A program made the position numbers and the translations under genes. A model generated the notes under the pieces. It made no database searches. It saw only the letters and a list, made by a program, of their open reading frames with translations, and was not told the origin of the DNA. Below are positions 46,541 to 54,650 of a DNA stretch of 64,000 nucleotides, one piece after another (positions within the stretch are counted from its first letter, which is position 1; each line of letters opens with the position of its first letter). Source of the DNA: Cellvibrionaceae bacterium (GTDB lineage: Bacteria > Pseudomonadota > Gammaproteobacteria > Pseudomonadales > Cellvibrionaceae); contig JANQJP010000046.1 of NCBI GenBank assembly GCA_028281575.1, positions 1 through 64,000 on the forward strand, in the 5' to 3' direction.

Positions 46541-49500
46541 CTATAGCCCAGCCACACCCAATTCGACTGTGCGTTGATTCAGTGATTTTTTTAAAATCTC
46601 AATTTCACGTTTAACTCGCGCACTCTTATAAACCAATGAAGTTTCGTGACGAACGTATTGCCCCCGCCTGGAAGCACTAAACCAATTAAATGAACCGACG
46701 CACAGTAGGTTTGAATCAATCATAACAACCTTACTATGTACACGTTTAACAAGAATGAGATGAATTCCGTAATCTTTAAGCCATTCTATTAAGGAAAGTA
46801 ACTGTCTCCTTTTTGTTTTTATTTCGTCATAAGTATCTGCATGGCAATTTAACTCAAAGTCTGTATATATCCTTATGGCGACTTTGCGCATGTGCGCTTC
46901 AGACATACTTCGCAAGACAATAGACTCATTGAGAAAATCCTGCCTGATCCAAGGCGTTACAATATGAATTTCATCTAAAGCCTGATTTATAGCGTGAACG
47001 AGAAACTGATCGTGCTCTTCAACATTATATAGTGGAGTAACTGCATGTGAAGTAACCAGATCTCTTCTAGGTAAAGCAGGATACTCAATAATATTTTTTG
47101 AAGAGCGAAACAAATATTTAGTCAATAATCCTCTCGGTGAAACCTCATCTTGATGCGATGTAAAAACATCCATATCACCAAAGACGAGAAAGTGATCTTT
47201 AGCACGAGAGACTGCAACATTGAGCATACTATTAGAACGATCAATAAAATGACCATCAGCGTGTTTGGAGTATACAGGAGAAAATATCACGACAGGTCGC
47301 TCAGCCCCTTGAATAGCATGTACAGTACCGACAACCATCTCATCTTTATTTTTACCTACTTTGATACCGTTATTTCTACATGCTTGAGAGATGACATTTG
47401 TCTGGCTACCAAAGGGCGTGATAATGCAAACAATATCACTGAGGCTTTTTTTATCATACTTAGACTCCAATTGTTGGCGATTATCAGCCAACCATTTAGC
47501 AATGGTTTGTGCCTCCAGTTCATTATATCGGCTGCCGCCAATAGCTTTTTGACACATGCCATCAATGTGCAAGTGCCCTACTGTTGGAAGAGCCTCATTA
47601 TTCGGTAAGTCTTCTCGTTTATGAATGAGCTTTTCGTCATAACACAACTCATTACAAAAATCGATAATCTCTTTATGGCAGCGCCGATGCTCATAAAGGT
47701 ACATGCCTCGCTCCATATATTTGTCATAGTGGTAATGAGACAGCATTTGAGCAGATTTCATCACACTGCCACCAAAAACGGTTTTTCCCATATCTTTCAG
47801 GTGACAGTAATGATCTTGAATATTATCGTGCGGAAGTAAGCCAATTTGATGCAAATTGCCTATATCAACTTGAGATGAAAGTGACTGAATAGGTTCAATT
47901 TGTCGCGTATCACCAATGACGACTGCTCGTTTAGCTAACGACAAAGAAGCACCTGCAAGCTCTGGAGGAATCAGGCCACCTTCATCAACAATGAGCAAGT
48001 CTATAAAGTTATAGTTATATTCCGTCAAAAAGTTGCCGTCATCTTCTCGCCTGGTGCCAGACATATGAAAGGGAAGCATATACAAAGTAGAAACAATGCA
48101 AGGGGTGACCATCATGCGTCTTTGCCATCGCCTTTGTTTTATCTTAAGGCCATTAGCCCGATGCTTTTCAACTTCTTCCAGTCGCTCCCGAACATCGATC
48201 AGCCATCTTCCCTCCCAGTAGTGGACAGTCAGTCTAAACATTTTAAAACGCACTGTTGCATCAAGAAATGTATCTAAATCACTAAGTGTAACGTTGTCAG
48301 AGTTTGACAATCCGAAAGCGTTTACAATAGACACCCATACATCTTTACAATTCGCTAACTTGTTAATAGCCGTATTATATTTTTCCTTTGTTTTTTCATA
48401 AGACAACATCACCTTCTTTTCTTTTTTAAAAAAAGAAACAAGCTCTTCTTCTATTTTATCGATTTCGATAACATTATCTTCATCATAGAGAGCACCAAAG
48501 TTATCCTTGACAAACAACTGTGCAAGACGCTCACGTTTTTTACGAACAGGAGGAAGCCAAGATAGAAGTGCATACCAAATTGATTCATTTGATAAGTATT
48601 TTAACCAGTCTGTTTGTGCTTGCCTGATATTGATAATAGCTGTTGAGCATTCCTCCATATCTTTATCCAGTGTTACTACTTTTTCATCAGGATCATCCCC
48701 TAAGATTTCGGTATAATCTTCTAATGCAGACGAATAAGCTTCCCAAACAGGCTCAACTCTTGAAAGCTGCTTAGATAAAGAAATAAGCGTCTTTCTTAAC
48801 TTTTCCACAACATGAGAAACACTGATACTTTTTTCGCTGTTATAAAATCTCTGGGCTTTTTCCTTGTAGTAAAGCTCAGCACGCTCCAAATACGCCTTAT
48901 TTTCTATTTTTTTGAAAAAATTCTCTGTTTGATATTTTTTACCCGACTTACCCTCTTCATCCTTAGAAGGAAAATAAGCGCCATAGCTGGTTACATCAGG
49001 GAGCCATCTTCCTGCCAAGGAATTACTCCCTTCTGAAAAGTCTTTTCCAAAAGCATCAATAACATTGCTCGTCGCTTGGTTATTGGCGGAGGCTGCGATA
49101 ATGACTGGGGGGTTATCACCTGCAATAGCGGCTTTAGTCCAAAGCGTGGCTACCAGCGACAGTACTAAGGTTGTCTTTCCTGTTCCAGGAGGCCCATTAA
49201 CGGCTATCATCTGGCCATCTTTAACCGATAAAATATGACTTAAAGCATCTCTCTGCGCTGTGGCTAGGCCGTATCGGTCGCTCGCATGGGCTAAACGCTC
49301 TGCAACAAGGCTATTATCACTTAAAGTCTGTTTCAGAGAGGCGATCTTATCGCAGGCGTAAGTATCAAGTAGCGATGCACATGGGTTGGTACGTCTGAGG
49401 TGATCGTATAAATTCAATATATGCTGAGCCGCACCTTGTAATTGATCAACCCTCAGGATAAACCCATAGTCAGTTTTTAAATAACCGTGAAGATCACTTA

Positions 49501-50068
49501 ACCATTCACCTGCAACAGCATTCAATAATGTCTCACAATACGACTTGTATTCTACCCAATAACGACCATGAGCTGTGCCTATATTATTTTCATCTTGTTC
49601 TAGTTGGTCATCACTATGAAGCAGTTCGGTAAAAGATTCTTTACTTAAAAAAATATCGAGATCTTCTACACTCCCTATTGAATAGGTTTTTGCTTCCAGG
49701 GGTTCTAAAATGTCTCGCGGAACAACTGGGGTGGAAGAAGGGTAAAGTCTGCCTGAGCGTGAAAGCGTTGCAAAACATAGAAGTGGTGTAATGCTACTGG
49801 GAGAGTTATCATTTTTTTCAGTTCCACGCTCTACTCGATAGATAAAAACGAGGGGTCTAAAGGCCACGAAAATCGTTAGGATTTTCTCATCAATACCGTC
49901 AAATAATTTCTCTGTAAGATCACTATCTAGCGATCCTTTCTCAAGTATCTCTGCATCTAATTTATGGAGTTGTTTTGTTTCATTGGTACGGAATGCACCT
50001 TGCCCCAGAGAAGTATCCGCTAGAGAATTACGCCAATACGCAGCCCACAATAATGTTTTTTCATTCAT
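46541..50068 (-). CDS. SF1 helicase-PLD nuclease fusion, Mokosh type II-like defence protein
   Basis: A 1175-residue protein. The N-terminal ~270 residues are unassigned. An SF1 Upf1-like (AAA_11/AAA_12, COG1112-type) helicase follows: Walker A GPPGTGKT (292-299), a long coiled-coil insertion (about 390-600), a Walker B variant LLIVDEGGLIPPE (near 694), GDTRQIEPIQS and the C-terminal VGTVHAIQGAERPVVIFS and NVAVSRAKD motifs. The C-terminal domain carries a PLD nuclease half-site HSKVVMIDS...GSFNW near 1113. Fusion of a COG1112 helicase to one PLD domain is the described layout of type II Mokosh (MkoC) anti-phage proteins. The gene is visibly more A+T-rich than its neighbours, fitting transfer. 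Confidence 0.75.
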   Translation of the reverse strand: MNEKTLLWAAYWRNSLADTSLGQGAFRTNETKQLHKLDAEILEKGSLDSDLTEKLFDGIDEKILTIFVAFRPLVFIYRVERGTEKNDNSPSSITPLLCFATLSRSGRLYPSSTPVVPRDILEPLEAKTYSIGSVEDLDIFLSKESFTELLHSDDQLEQDENNIGTAHGRYWVEYKSYCETLLNAVAGEWLSDLHGYLKTDYGFILRVDQLQGAAQHILNLYDHLRRTNPCASLLDTYACDKIASLKQTLSDNSLVAERLAHASDRYGLATAQRDALSHILSVKDGQMIAVNGPPGTGKTTLVLSLVATLWTKAAIAGDNPPVIIAASANNQATSNVIDAFGKDFSEGSNSLAGRWLPDVTSYGAYFPSKDEEGKSGKKYQTENFFKKIENKAYLERAELYYKEKAQRFYNSEKSISVSHVVEKLRKTLISLSKQLSRVEPVWEAYSSALEDYTEILGDDPDEKVVTLDKDMEECSTAIINIRQAQTDWLKYLSNESIWYALLSWLPPVRKKRERLAQLFVKDNFGALYDEDNVIEIDKIEEELVSFFKKEKKVMLSYEKTKEKYNTAINKLANCKDVWVSIVNAFGLSNSDNVTLSDLDTFLDATVRFKMFRLTVHYWEGRWLIDVRERLEEVEKHRANGLKIKQRRWQRRMMVTPCIVSTLYMLPFHMSGTRREDDGNFLTEYNYNFIDLLIVDEGGLIPPELAGASLSLAKRAVVIGDTRQIEPIQSLSSQVDIGNLHQIGLLPHDNIQDHYCHLKDMGKTVFGGSVMKSAQMLSHYHYDKYMERGMYLYEHRRCHKEIIDFCNELCYDEKLIHKREDLPNNEALPTVGHLHIDGMCQKAIGGSRYNELEAQTIAKWLADNRQQLESKYDKKSLSDIVCIITPFGSQTNVISQACRNNGIKVGKNKDEMVVGTVHAIQGAERPVVIFSPVYSKHADGHFIDRSNSMLNVAVSRAKDHFLVFGDMDVFTSHQDEVSPRGLLTKYLFRSSKNIIEYPALPRRDLVTSHAVTPLYNVEEHDQFLVHAINQALDEIHIVTPWIRQDFLNESIVLRSMSEAHMRKVAIRIYTDFELNCHADTYDEIKTKRRQLLSLIEWLKDYGIHLILVKRVHSKVVMIDSNLLCVGSFNWFSASRRGQYVRHETSLVYKSARVKREIEILKKSLNQRTVELGVAGL

Positions 50069-50421
50069 TTAAGCTCTTAGCTCCTAAACAGCCATTTTTG
50101 GCACGCTTATCTACTGGCATATTGAAAAACAAGTATTCTATGGTTTTCACTCGCACCAACCAGATAAGTGACCATAACATTTTTATAAACAGAAAGGTGA
50201 TGAGGCACATCGAACTCGGCCCCCCGTTGACGTATAGGCATTTCGGGAAAGACTCCATCGCGCTCTGCGCCATACGGCGAGCACCGCAGCTGTGGAGAAC
50301 CCTCTGTGCTTGCAGCTAAATACCAACGAGCGTTCATGGTAGAAATCGGCATCATCCATAACTGACCACATATACAGCATATAGAAGAACCCTCCAACGC
50401 CTAACCAGCACTAACTTAGAT
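50069..50421. other. Intergenic region upstream of the helicase-PLD gene
   Basis: No gene is supported. Several short minus-strand frames (for example 50107-50397) lack recognisable products. It should contain the promoter of the helicase-PLD gene. GTAGAAATCGGCATC (50339-50353) resembles the exonuclease word around 45080-45094 and may be a trace of a second exonuclease copy, but the surrounding bases do not align by eye. Confidence 0.35.
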
Positions 50422-50626
50422 CGGCCAATTTTCGCCCAGGTTTCCAATTACGCTCAATAGAATTTATCATGAGCGATGAACAGTTACAGATATGAGGCGA
50501 CATGCAATCATGCGTTGTACAACAATTACAAATCGTTCGTCACCGCGCAAGTAGCGATGCATTACTCATTAAACAAACGTTTATTCAATCAAAATTTATG
50601 CTGCAATCTCACACAGATACTGAGTG
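50422..50626 (+). pseudogene. Decayed duplicate of the exonuclease 3' end
   Basis: This stretch aligns without large gaps to 45315-45500, for example CAATAGAATTTATCATGAG against CAATAGAATTTATTATGAG, and CGTCACCGCGCAAGTAGCGA against the same word in the intact gene. It keeps the final His...Asp region but has TGA where the intact gene has TGG (tatggg to tatgag), so it is not translatable. It ends 10 bases before the right inverted repeat. Same orientation as the intact gene. Confidence 0.75.
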
Positions 50627-50634
50627 ACGATTCA

Positions 50635-50656
50635 ATTAGTGTGAACAGGCTCTAGA
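50635..50656 (-). repeat. Right inverted repeat of the accessory segment
   Basis: Read on the minus strand it is CTAGAGCCTGTTCACACTAAT, matching 44792-44812. On the plus strand its AACAGG lies 14-19 bases before the ATG of the JetD-like gene. The pair of inverted repeats encloses about 5.9 kb without a transposase. Confidence 0.55.
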
Positions 50657-50662
50657 ACATTT

Positions 50663-51817
50663 ATGAACTCATTTCGAAATAGACCAAGTTGGGTTGATGA
50701 AGAACCGCTGATCCAATCCATGCTGCACGGTTTTTTGGACCAGATAGAACGAAATATAAAACCCCTTTTTCGTGTAAACGAAAAGAGCGCGCCTGAGCTC
50801 TACGATTATATTGACGACGACCCTAAATATTTGTGGGACCTGGTAAAAACCCTGGACAATGAATACCATGTGGTCACCGTCAAAAAGCAGCGTAGCAAGC
50901 CAGGAAGAGACAGTTTCGAAAACGCGCAAATCCTCTTAAACCCCGATAAAGAAGGGCAAATCAGACAGTGGCTGAATCGACCTGCATTTGATCCCTACAC
51001 ACTTACCTGGAACGATTATTTCGATAAGATCGCTCATCTATTTGAGGACGGAGGCACCGCTCTCGAGGCGCCACTGCGTGTCGAAGGAAAAACCGCGGCG
51101 GAGGTGCTTCAGGGCTTTGCGCTACTCGCAGCTGCAATTAATACCCCTCAAACCCTGCGCAATCTTTCGGCAAAATGTTTCTGGGGTGATTCAAAATTTC
51201 TCGACGACAAACTCGAATTACTTCAGAAACTTTTTTCTCAAGCGAGCCACAATATTCAACCGCGACCGGTAATGATGAATATTTCGCTTACAGAGGACTT
51301 TAATGAAGTAATATTTATCGAAAACCTGGATAGCTTCCTAATGATGAAGCAACTAACAGATAAAGATCACCGCTTTGTTAAAACGGCCCTGGTATATAGT
51401 TCGGGGTTTAAGGGAACATCGACCACGATTCGCAAACGCGGCGAAGTTGTATTTAGCGCTTTATCACTCGGAAACAAAGAGCAACTGAAAACGTTTGAGT
51501 CCTGGTGGTTAAAAAACCACGAACAAAAAATTCATTGCTTTTTTTGGGGAGACATGGACTATGCCGGCCTCAGTATTTTAGCCGCGCTGCGCAAGTCCTT
51601 TCCCCAAATCGAGGCGTGGCAACCGGGTTTTGAATTAATGTTGCAGCTTCACGAACAGGGGCTCGGCCATAAAATCCGGGACAGCAAAAAAATGCAGCAA
51701 CTCGACCCGGGAACCACTGGTTGCCGTTACGCCGATGACGTGTTGCTACCGGCGATTAGAAGCGCTCAACGCTTTCTCGATCAAGAGGTAGTGGCTTACG
51801 AAGACTTACTTCGATAG
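50663..51817 (+). CDS. JetD-like DUF3322/DUF2220 protein, orphan
   Basis: A 384-residue protein. The N-terminal half resembles DUF3322 and the C-terminal half DUF2220, which carries a Toprim-like fold: the glutamate of IFIENLDSF near residue 218 and FWGDMDYAGLSIL near 296 are the likely metal-binding sites. These are the domains of JetD, the nuclease subunit of the Wadjet plasmid-defence system. No JetA, JetB or JetC (SMC/MukB-like) gene is present in the window. It lies immediately beyond the right inverted repeat, whose sequence forms its 5' leader. Confidence 0.75.
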   Translation: MNSFRNRPSWVDEEPLIQSMLHGFLDQIERNIKPLFRVNEKSAPELYDYIDDDPKYLWDLVKTLDNEYHVVTVKKQRSKPGRDSFENAQILLNPDKEGQIRQWLNRPAFDPYTLTWNDYFDKIAHLFEDGGTALEAPLRVEGKTAAEVLQGFALLAAAINTPQTLRNLSAKCFWGDSKFLDDKLELLQKLFSQASHNIQPRPVMMNISLTEDFNEVIFIENLDSFLMMKQLTDKDHRFVKTALVYSSGFKGTSTTIRKRGEVVFSALSLGNKEQLKTFESWWLKNHEQKIHCFFWGDMDYAGLSILAALRKSFPQIEAWQPGFELMLQLHEQGLGHKIRDSKKMQQLDPGTTGCRYADDVLLPAIRSAQRFLDQEVVAYEDLLR

Positions 51818-51829
51818 CGTACACAAACC

Positions 51830-52231
51830 TTATTTCTTTTCACTTATCACGATATCCGCCTGTGAACGCAAGCGCTTTTTTTGGCGAATATTGGCAAACG
51901 GATCATCAGCCGGGACAGCCTCTCCATTTTTTTCCACATCGACTTTCGATCTGGGTGATTTGCTAAACGATCCTGCTTTGGATTTGGCAACAAGCCTTCT
52001 CACGTGAAACCAATACGCCAATATCACCGCGACAACAAGCAGCCATTTCGCCAGCAATGACCAGCCGAGCATGTGTTTGTTATCACTTATTTGTGCGTAC
52101 TCGCTGTAATCCGAATGTATCGCAAAAATCAGCACGATAAACACGAGCGCGATGGGCAATACGCTCAGTGCTGCGCCATAGCGGCGCCAGATTGCAGCCA
52201 GAAGAGTCCACTTAAGCAACTTGTTTAGCAC
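51830..52231 (-). CDS. Small membrane protein, unknown
   Basis: About 133 residues with two hydrophobic helices (about 18-40 and 57-75) and a basic, serine-rich cytoplasmic tail (KSKAGSFSKSPRSK; NIRQKKRLRSQ). The start is a GTG directly after the stop of the upstream small gene (TAGGTG), implying coupled translation. No family recognised. Confidence 0.5.
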   Translation of the reverse strand: MLNKLLKWTLLAAIWRRYGAALSVLPIALVFIVLIFAIHSDYSEYAQISDNKHMLGWSLLAKWLLVVAVILAYWFHVRRLVAKSKAGSFSKSPRSKVDVEKNGEAVPADDPFANIRQKKRLRSQADIVISEKK

Positions 52232-52468
52232 CTATAACCACCAGCCCAATCCGAATACCGCGGCGATGGTAATGAGACCTTTCTCACGTATGTCAGAACG
52301 GATCTTACTCTCTTCTTCGCAAACAATAATCTCAAGTTCGTGCTCAGAAAAATCTTCGGCTTTTCTACCAGCGAGCAAGATTCTCGTTTGCGCTCGGGAT
52401 ATCGCTTTATCACGAATGCTTGCGCGAAATTTTTCTCGCCATTTACGTGGAGAGGGAATGAACTTCAT
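52232..52468 (-). CDS. Small basic protein with C-terminal helix, unknown
   Basis: A 78-residue protein starting MKFIPSPRKWREKFRASIRD, with a charged middle (EHELEIIVCEEESKIRSDIREKG) and a short hydrophobic end (LITIAAVFGLGWWL). Paired head-to-tail with the next membrane protein. The Shine-Dalgarno is weak. No family recognised. Confidence 0.45.
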   Translation of the reverse strand: MKFIPSPRKWREKFRASIRDKAISRAQTRILLAGRKAEDFSEHELEIIVCEEESKIRSDIREKGLITIAAVFGLGWWL

Positions 52469-52566
52469 ATGGGTTCAGCATCAACTAACACTAAGATGCC
52501 GGATAGTCTAGAGGACGGTGGCGACGGATGTAAACTACTTGAGCTTATGCCACAACAAATAGGAAT

Positions 52567-52773
52567 TTAGAGCGTTTCCAATATGTCTCTGCGCGAGACG
52601 ATCATTTCTTCGTAAGTCTGTAATGTGATGATATCCAAAAAATCGTCCCTGCGCCGGAGCCGGTCAAGCTGCATCTCCAAGCAGGTGATTTCGCGTTGTA
52701 ATTGCTTACGCAATAAGCTGGTGTCGTCCATCGGAAGATGTAGGTGAGACCGCATTTGAGCTAGTTGCATCAT
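52567..52773 (-). CDS. Small coiled-coil protein, unknown
   Basis: About 68 residues (MMQLAQMRSHLHLP...), rich in Leu, Arg and Glu with a likely coiled coil (LLRKQLQREITCLEMQLDRLRRRD). The ATG at 52773 has AGG 7 bases upstream; a GTG at 52791 is the alternative. A 16-base palindrome lies 23 bases upstream of the ATG. Function unknown. Confidence 0.45.
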   Translation of the reverse strand: MMQLAQMRSHLHLPMDDTSLLRKQLQREITCLEMQLDRLRRRDDFLDIITLQTYEEMIVSRRDILETL

Positions 52774-52795
52774 TTTAGCGCCTTTAACCACATGA

Positions 52796-52811
52796 ACCGG
52801 TAGCTACCGGT
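52796..52811. promoter_or_regulatory. 16-base perfect palindrome upstream of a small gene
   Basis: ACCGGTAG joined to CTACCGGT without a spacer. It lies 23-38 bases before the ATG at 52773, a position where a repressor site or leader hairpin would act. Sequence evidence only. Confidence 0.4.
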
Positions 52812-52984
52812 CGATTTTCAATGGGTCTCTTAAGCATAGACAAAAATTGATCAGCACAAAACAAATTCGTAACAATTTTTAGCTTTTTTGAGAATAAAAC
52901 GCCTAATTAATTGACTTTTTGGCGCTTAGCACCTACTGCGCTAAAACCCCGCTGAAAGCCAGATAAATCGATCTATACAGCGCG

Positions 52985-53536
52985 CTAGGCTCGGGCCTGC
53001 TCCAACCAAAGCTTCGCCATGAAAAGTGCGGCAATAGTACGTGCCTCACTCAGATCATCGCGTGCAATATGCTCCGGAATAGCATTCAACGAAAAGCGCC
53101 CAACTTCCATCTCCTCGGGCTCATCGCCGACGAGCTTGTCGGGGTAAAGCTCACGCGCTAACACGATTTGGGTCTTGTGTTGCATGTAGTGAGGGCTGTG
53201 GGTGGTGGTTTTCAATATCGTCAGTTTTCGTGCACCAAAACCTGCTTCTTCCTTAAGTTCGCGATTGGCCGCCACCTCAAACGATTCGCCCGCGTCCACG
53301 CGCCCCTTCGGAAAGCCCCATTCGTAGCCGTGCACCCCGATGCCATATTCGCGCACCATAAGCACTTCGGTATCGCTAATAAGAGGCACAATTAACACGG
53401 CTCCATACCCATCTGTGCGCAAGTACTCGTACTCGCGCTCTTCACCATTGCTAAAGCGCAAATTAGCCGCTTCAACTTTGAACAAACGTCCTTCGCAAAC
53501 AGCCTTGCGTGTGAGAATTTTAGGTAGCTCAGGCAT
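52985..53536 (-). CDS. nudE: ADP-compounds hydrolase NudE
   Basis: A 183-residue Nudix hydrolase. The Nudix box GRVDAGESFEVAANRELKEE is complete (Gly, Glu, Arg-Glu, Glu-Glu). EWGFPKG and the C-terminal ALFMAKLWLEQ fit NudE, which cleaves ADP-ribose, NADH and Ap3A-type compounds. It is divergent from yrfG with 42 bases between starts, the same order as in E. coli. Confidence 0.9.
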   Translation of the reverse strand: MPELPKILTRKAVCEGRLFKVEAANLRFSNGEEREYEYLRTDGYGAVLIVPLISDTEVLMVREYGIGVHGYEWGFPKGRVDAGESFEVAANRELKEEAGFGARKLTILKTTTHSPHYMQHKTQIVLARELYPDKLVGDEPEEMEVGRFSLNAIPEHIARDDLSEARTIAALFMAKLWLEQARA

Positions 53537-53578
53537 AATAGCATCTTCATAAACATCAGAACCTGCGATTATAACGCT

Positions 53579-54265
53579 ATGATTGACTGGCAGAGTATCG
53601 ACACGGTGCTATTAGATATGGACGGCACGCTGTTGGATTTGCATTTCGATAATTATTTTTGGCTCCATCACTTGCCGCAGCGTTATGCTGAAGCACACGA
53701 TGTTGACCGTGAAGTTGCCGCCGATGAGATTTACCAAAAGATAAGACAGCTCGAAGGTACCTTGGAATGGTACTGCCTCGACCACTGGTCCGAACTCATG
53801 CGCATGGATGTGCCTTCGCTCAAAACGGAAGTCAAACATAAGATTCAAATTCGACCGCACGCTGAAGTCTTCCTTGAGCGCCTCAAAGCGCTGAATAAAA
53901 AACTTGTCCTGATCACCAACTCACATCGCAGAGGTCTCGAGCTAAAGTTAAGCCTCACCGAAATCGATCAGTGGTTAGATATCATTATTTCCGCGCATGA
54001 CTTTCGCAGTCCGAAAGAAGACATGCGATTTTGGCAACAGCTCTATCTGGTCGAGCCATTCGACAAGCAACGCACCGTATTTATCGATGACACTCCACGT
54101 GTTTTACGCAGCGCCAGAGACTTCGGCCTGGAACATCTTATCTGCATCACTATGCCAGATAGCCAAAAGCCTGCACAGAGCTCGGCTGAGTTCACTGGCA
54201 TCTCTCATTTCGACGAAATTATGCCGCCACTAGATGAAGTTGAACCATGGCCGATACAACACTAG
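53579..54265 (+). CDS. yrfG: GMP/IMP nucleotidase YrfG
   Basis: A 228-residue HAD hydrolase. Motif I LLDMDGTLLDLHFDNYFWLHHLP, motif II ITNSH and motif III/IV VFIDDTPRVLRSA are clear. The long cap-domain insertion after motif I fits YrfG. Overlaps hslR by 19 bases, so the two are coupled. Confidence 0.9.
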   Translation: MIDWQSIDTVLLDMDGTLLDLHFDNYFWLHHLPQRYAEAHDVDREVAADEIYQKIRQLEGTLEWYCLDHWSELMRMDVPSLKTEVKHKIQIRPHAEVFLERLKALNKKLVLITNSHRRGLELKLSLTEIDQWLDIIISAHDFRSPKEDMRFWQQLYLVEPFDKQRTVFIDDTPRVLRSARDFGLEHLICITMPDSQKPAQSSAEFTGISHFDEIMPPLDEVEPWPIQH

Positions 54266-54645
54266 TAAAAGTTCGTATCGATAAATGGCTTTGGGCCGCG
54301 CGTTTTTTTAAGACACGGTCACTGGCCAAGCAGGCTATTGAGGGAGGCAAAATACATATAGATGGACGACGGGTAAAGCCGAGCAAAGAACTCGAGGTCG
54401 GAGCCAAACTCGTTGTGCGACAGGGTTTTGAAGAAAAAGAAGTCATCGTCGTATCGCTTGCCGACCAGCGTGGTCCCGCTTCATTTGCGGCCACACTTTA
54501 CACAGAAACTGAAGCCAGCACCGCTAAGCGGGCACTGCGTGCTGAAGAACGAAAAGCCATGGCGGGCTCACAATTGAGAACACCGACAAAACCGAATACG
54601 CGCCAACGTCGCCATATTCATCGTTTTAAACGAGAATTGGACTAA
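54247..54645 (+). CDS. hslR: Ribosome-associated heat-shock protein Hsp15
   Basis: A 132-residue S4-domain RNA-binding protein: VRIDKWLWAARFFKTRSLAK is the S4 signature, followed by GGKIHIDGRRVKPS. The basic tail (RQRRHIHRFKRELD) is typical. It recycles free 50S subunits that carry a nascent chain. Lies between yrfG and hslO. Confidence 0.93.
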   Translation: MADTTLVKVRIDKWLWAARFFKTRSLAKQAIEGGKIHIDGRRVKPSKELEVGAKLVVRQGFEEKEVIVVSLADQRGPASFAATLYTETEASTAKRALRAEERKAMAGSQLRTPTKPNTRQRRHIHRFKRELD

Positions 54646-54650
54646 CTACT

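Noticed and set aside
50107-50397. Minus-strand 96-codon frame upstream of the helicase-PLD gene
   Set aside because: No ribosome-binding site or family; overlapping frames are equally open, so chance is likely.
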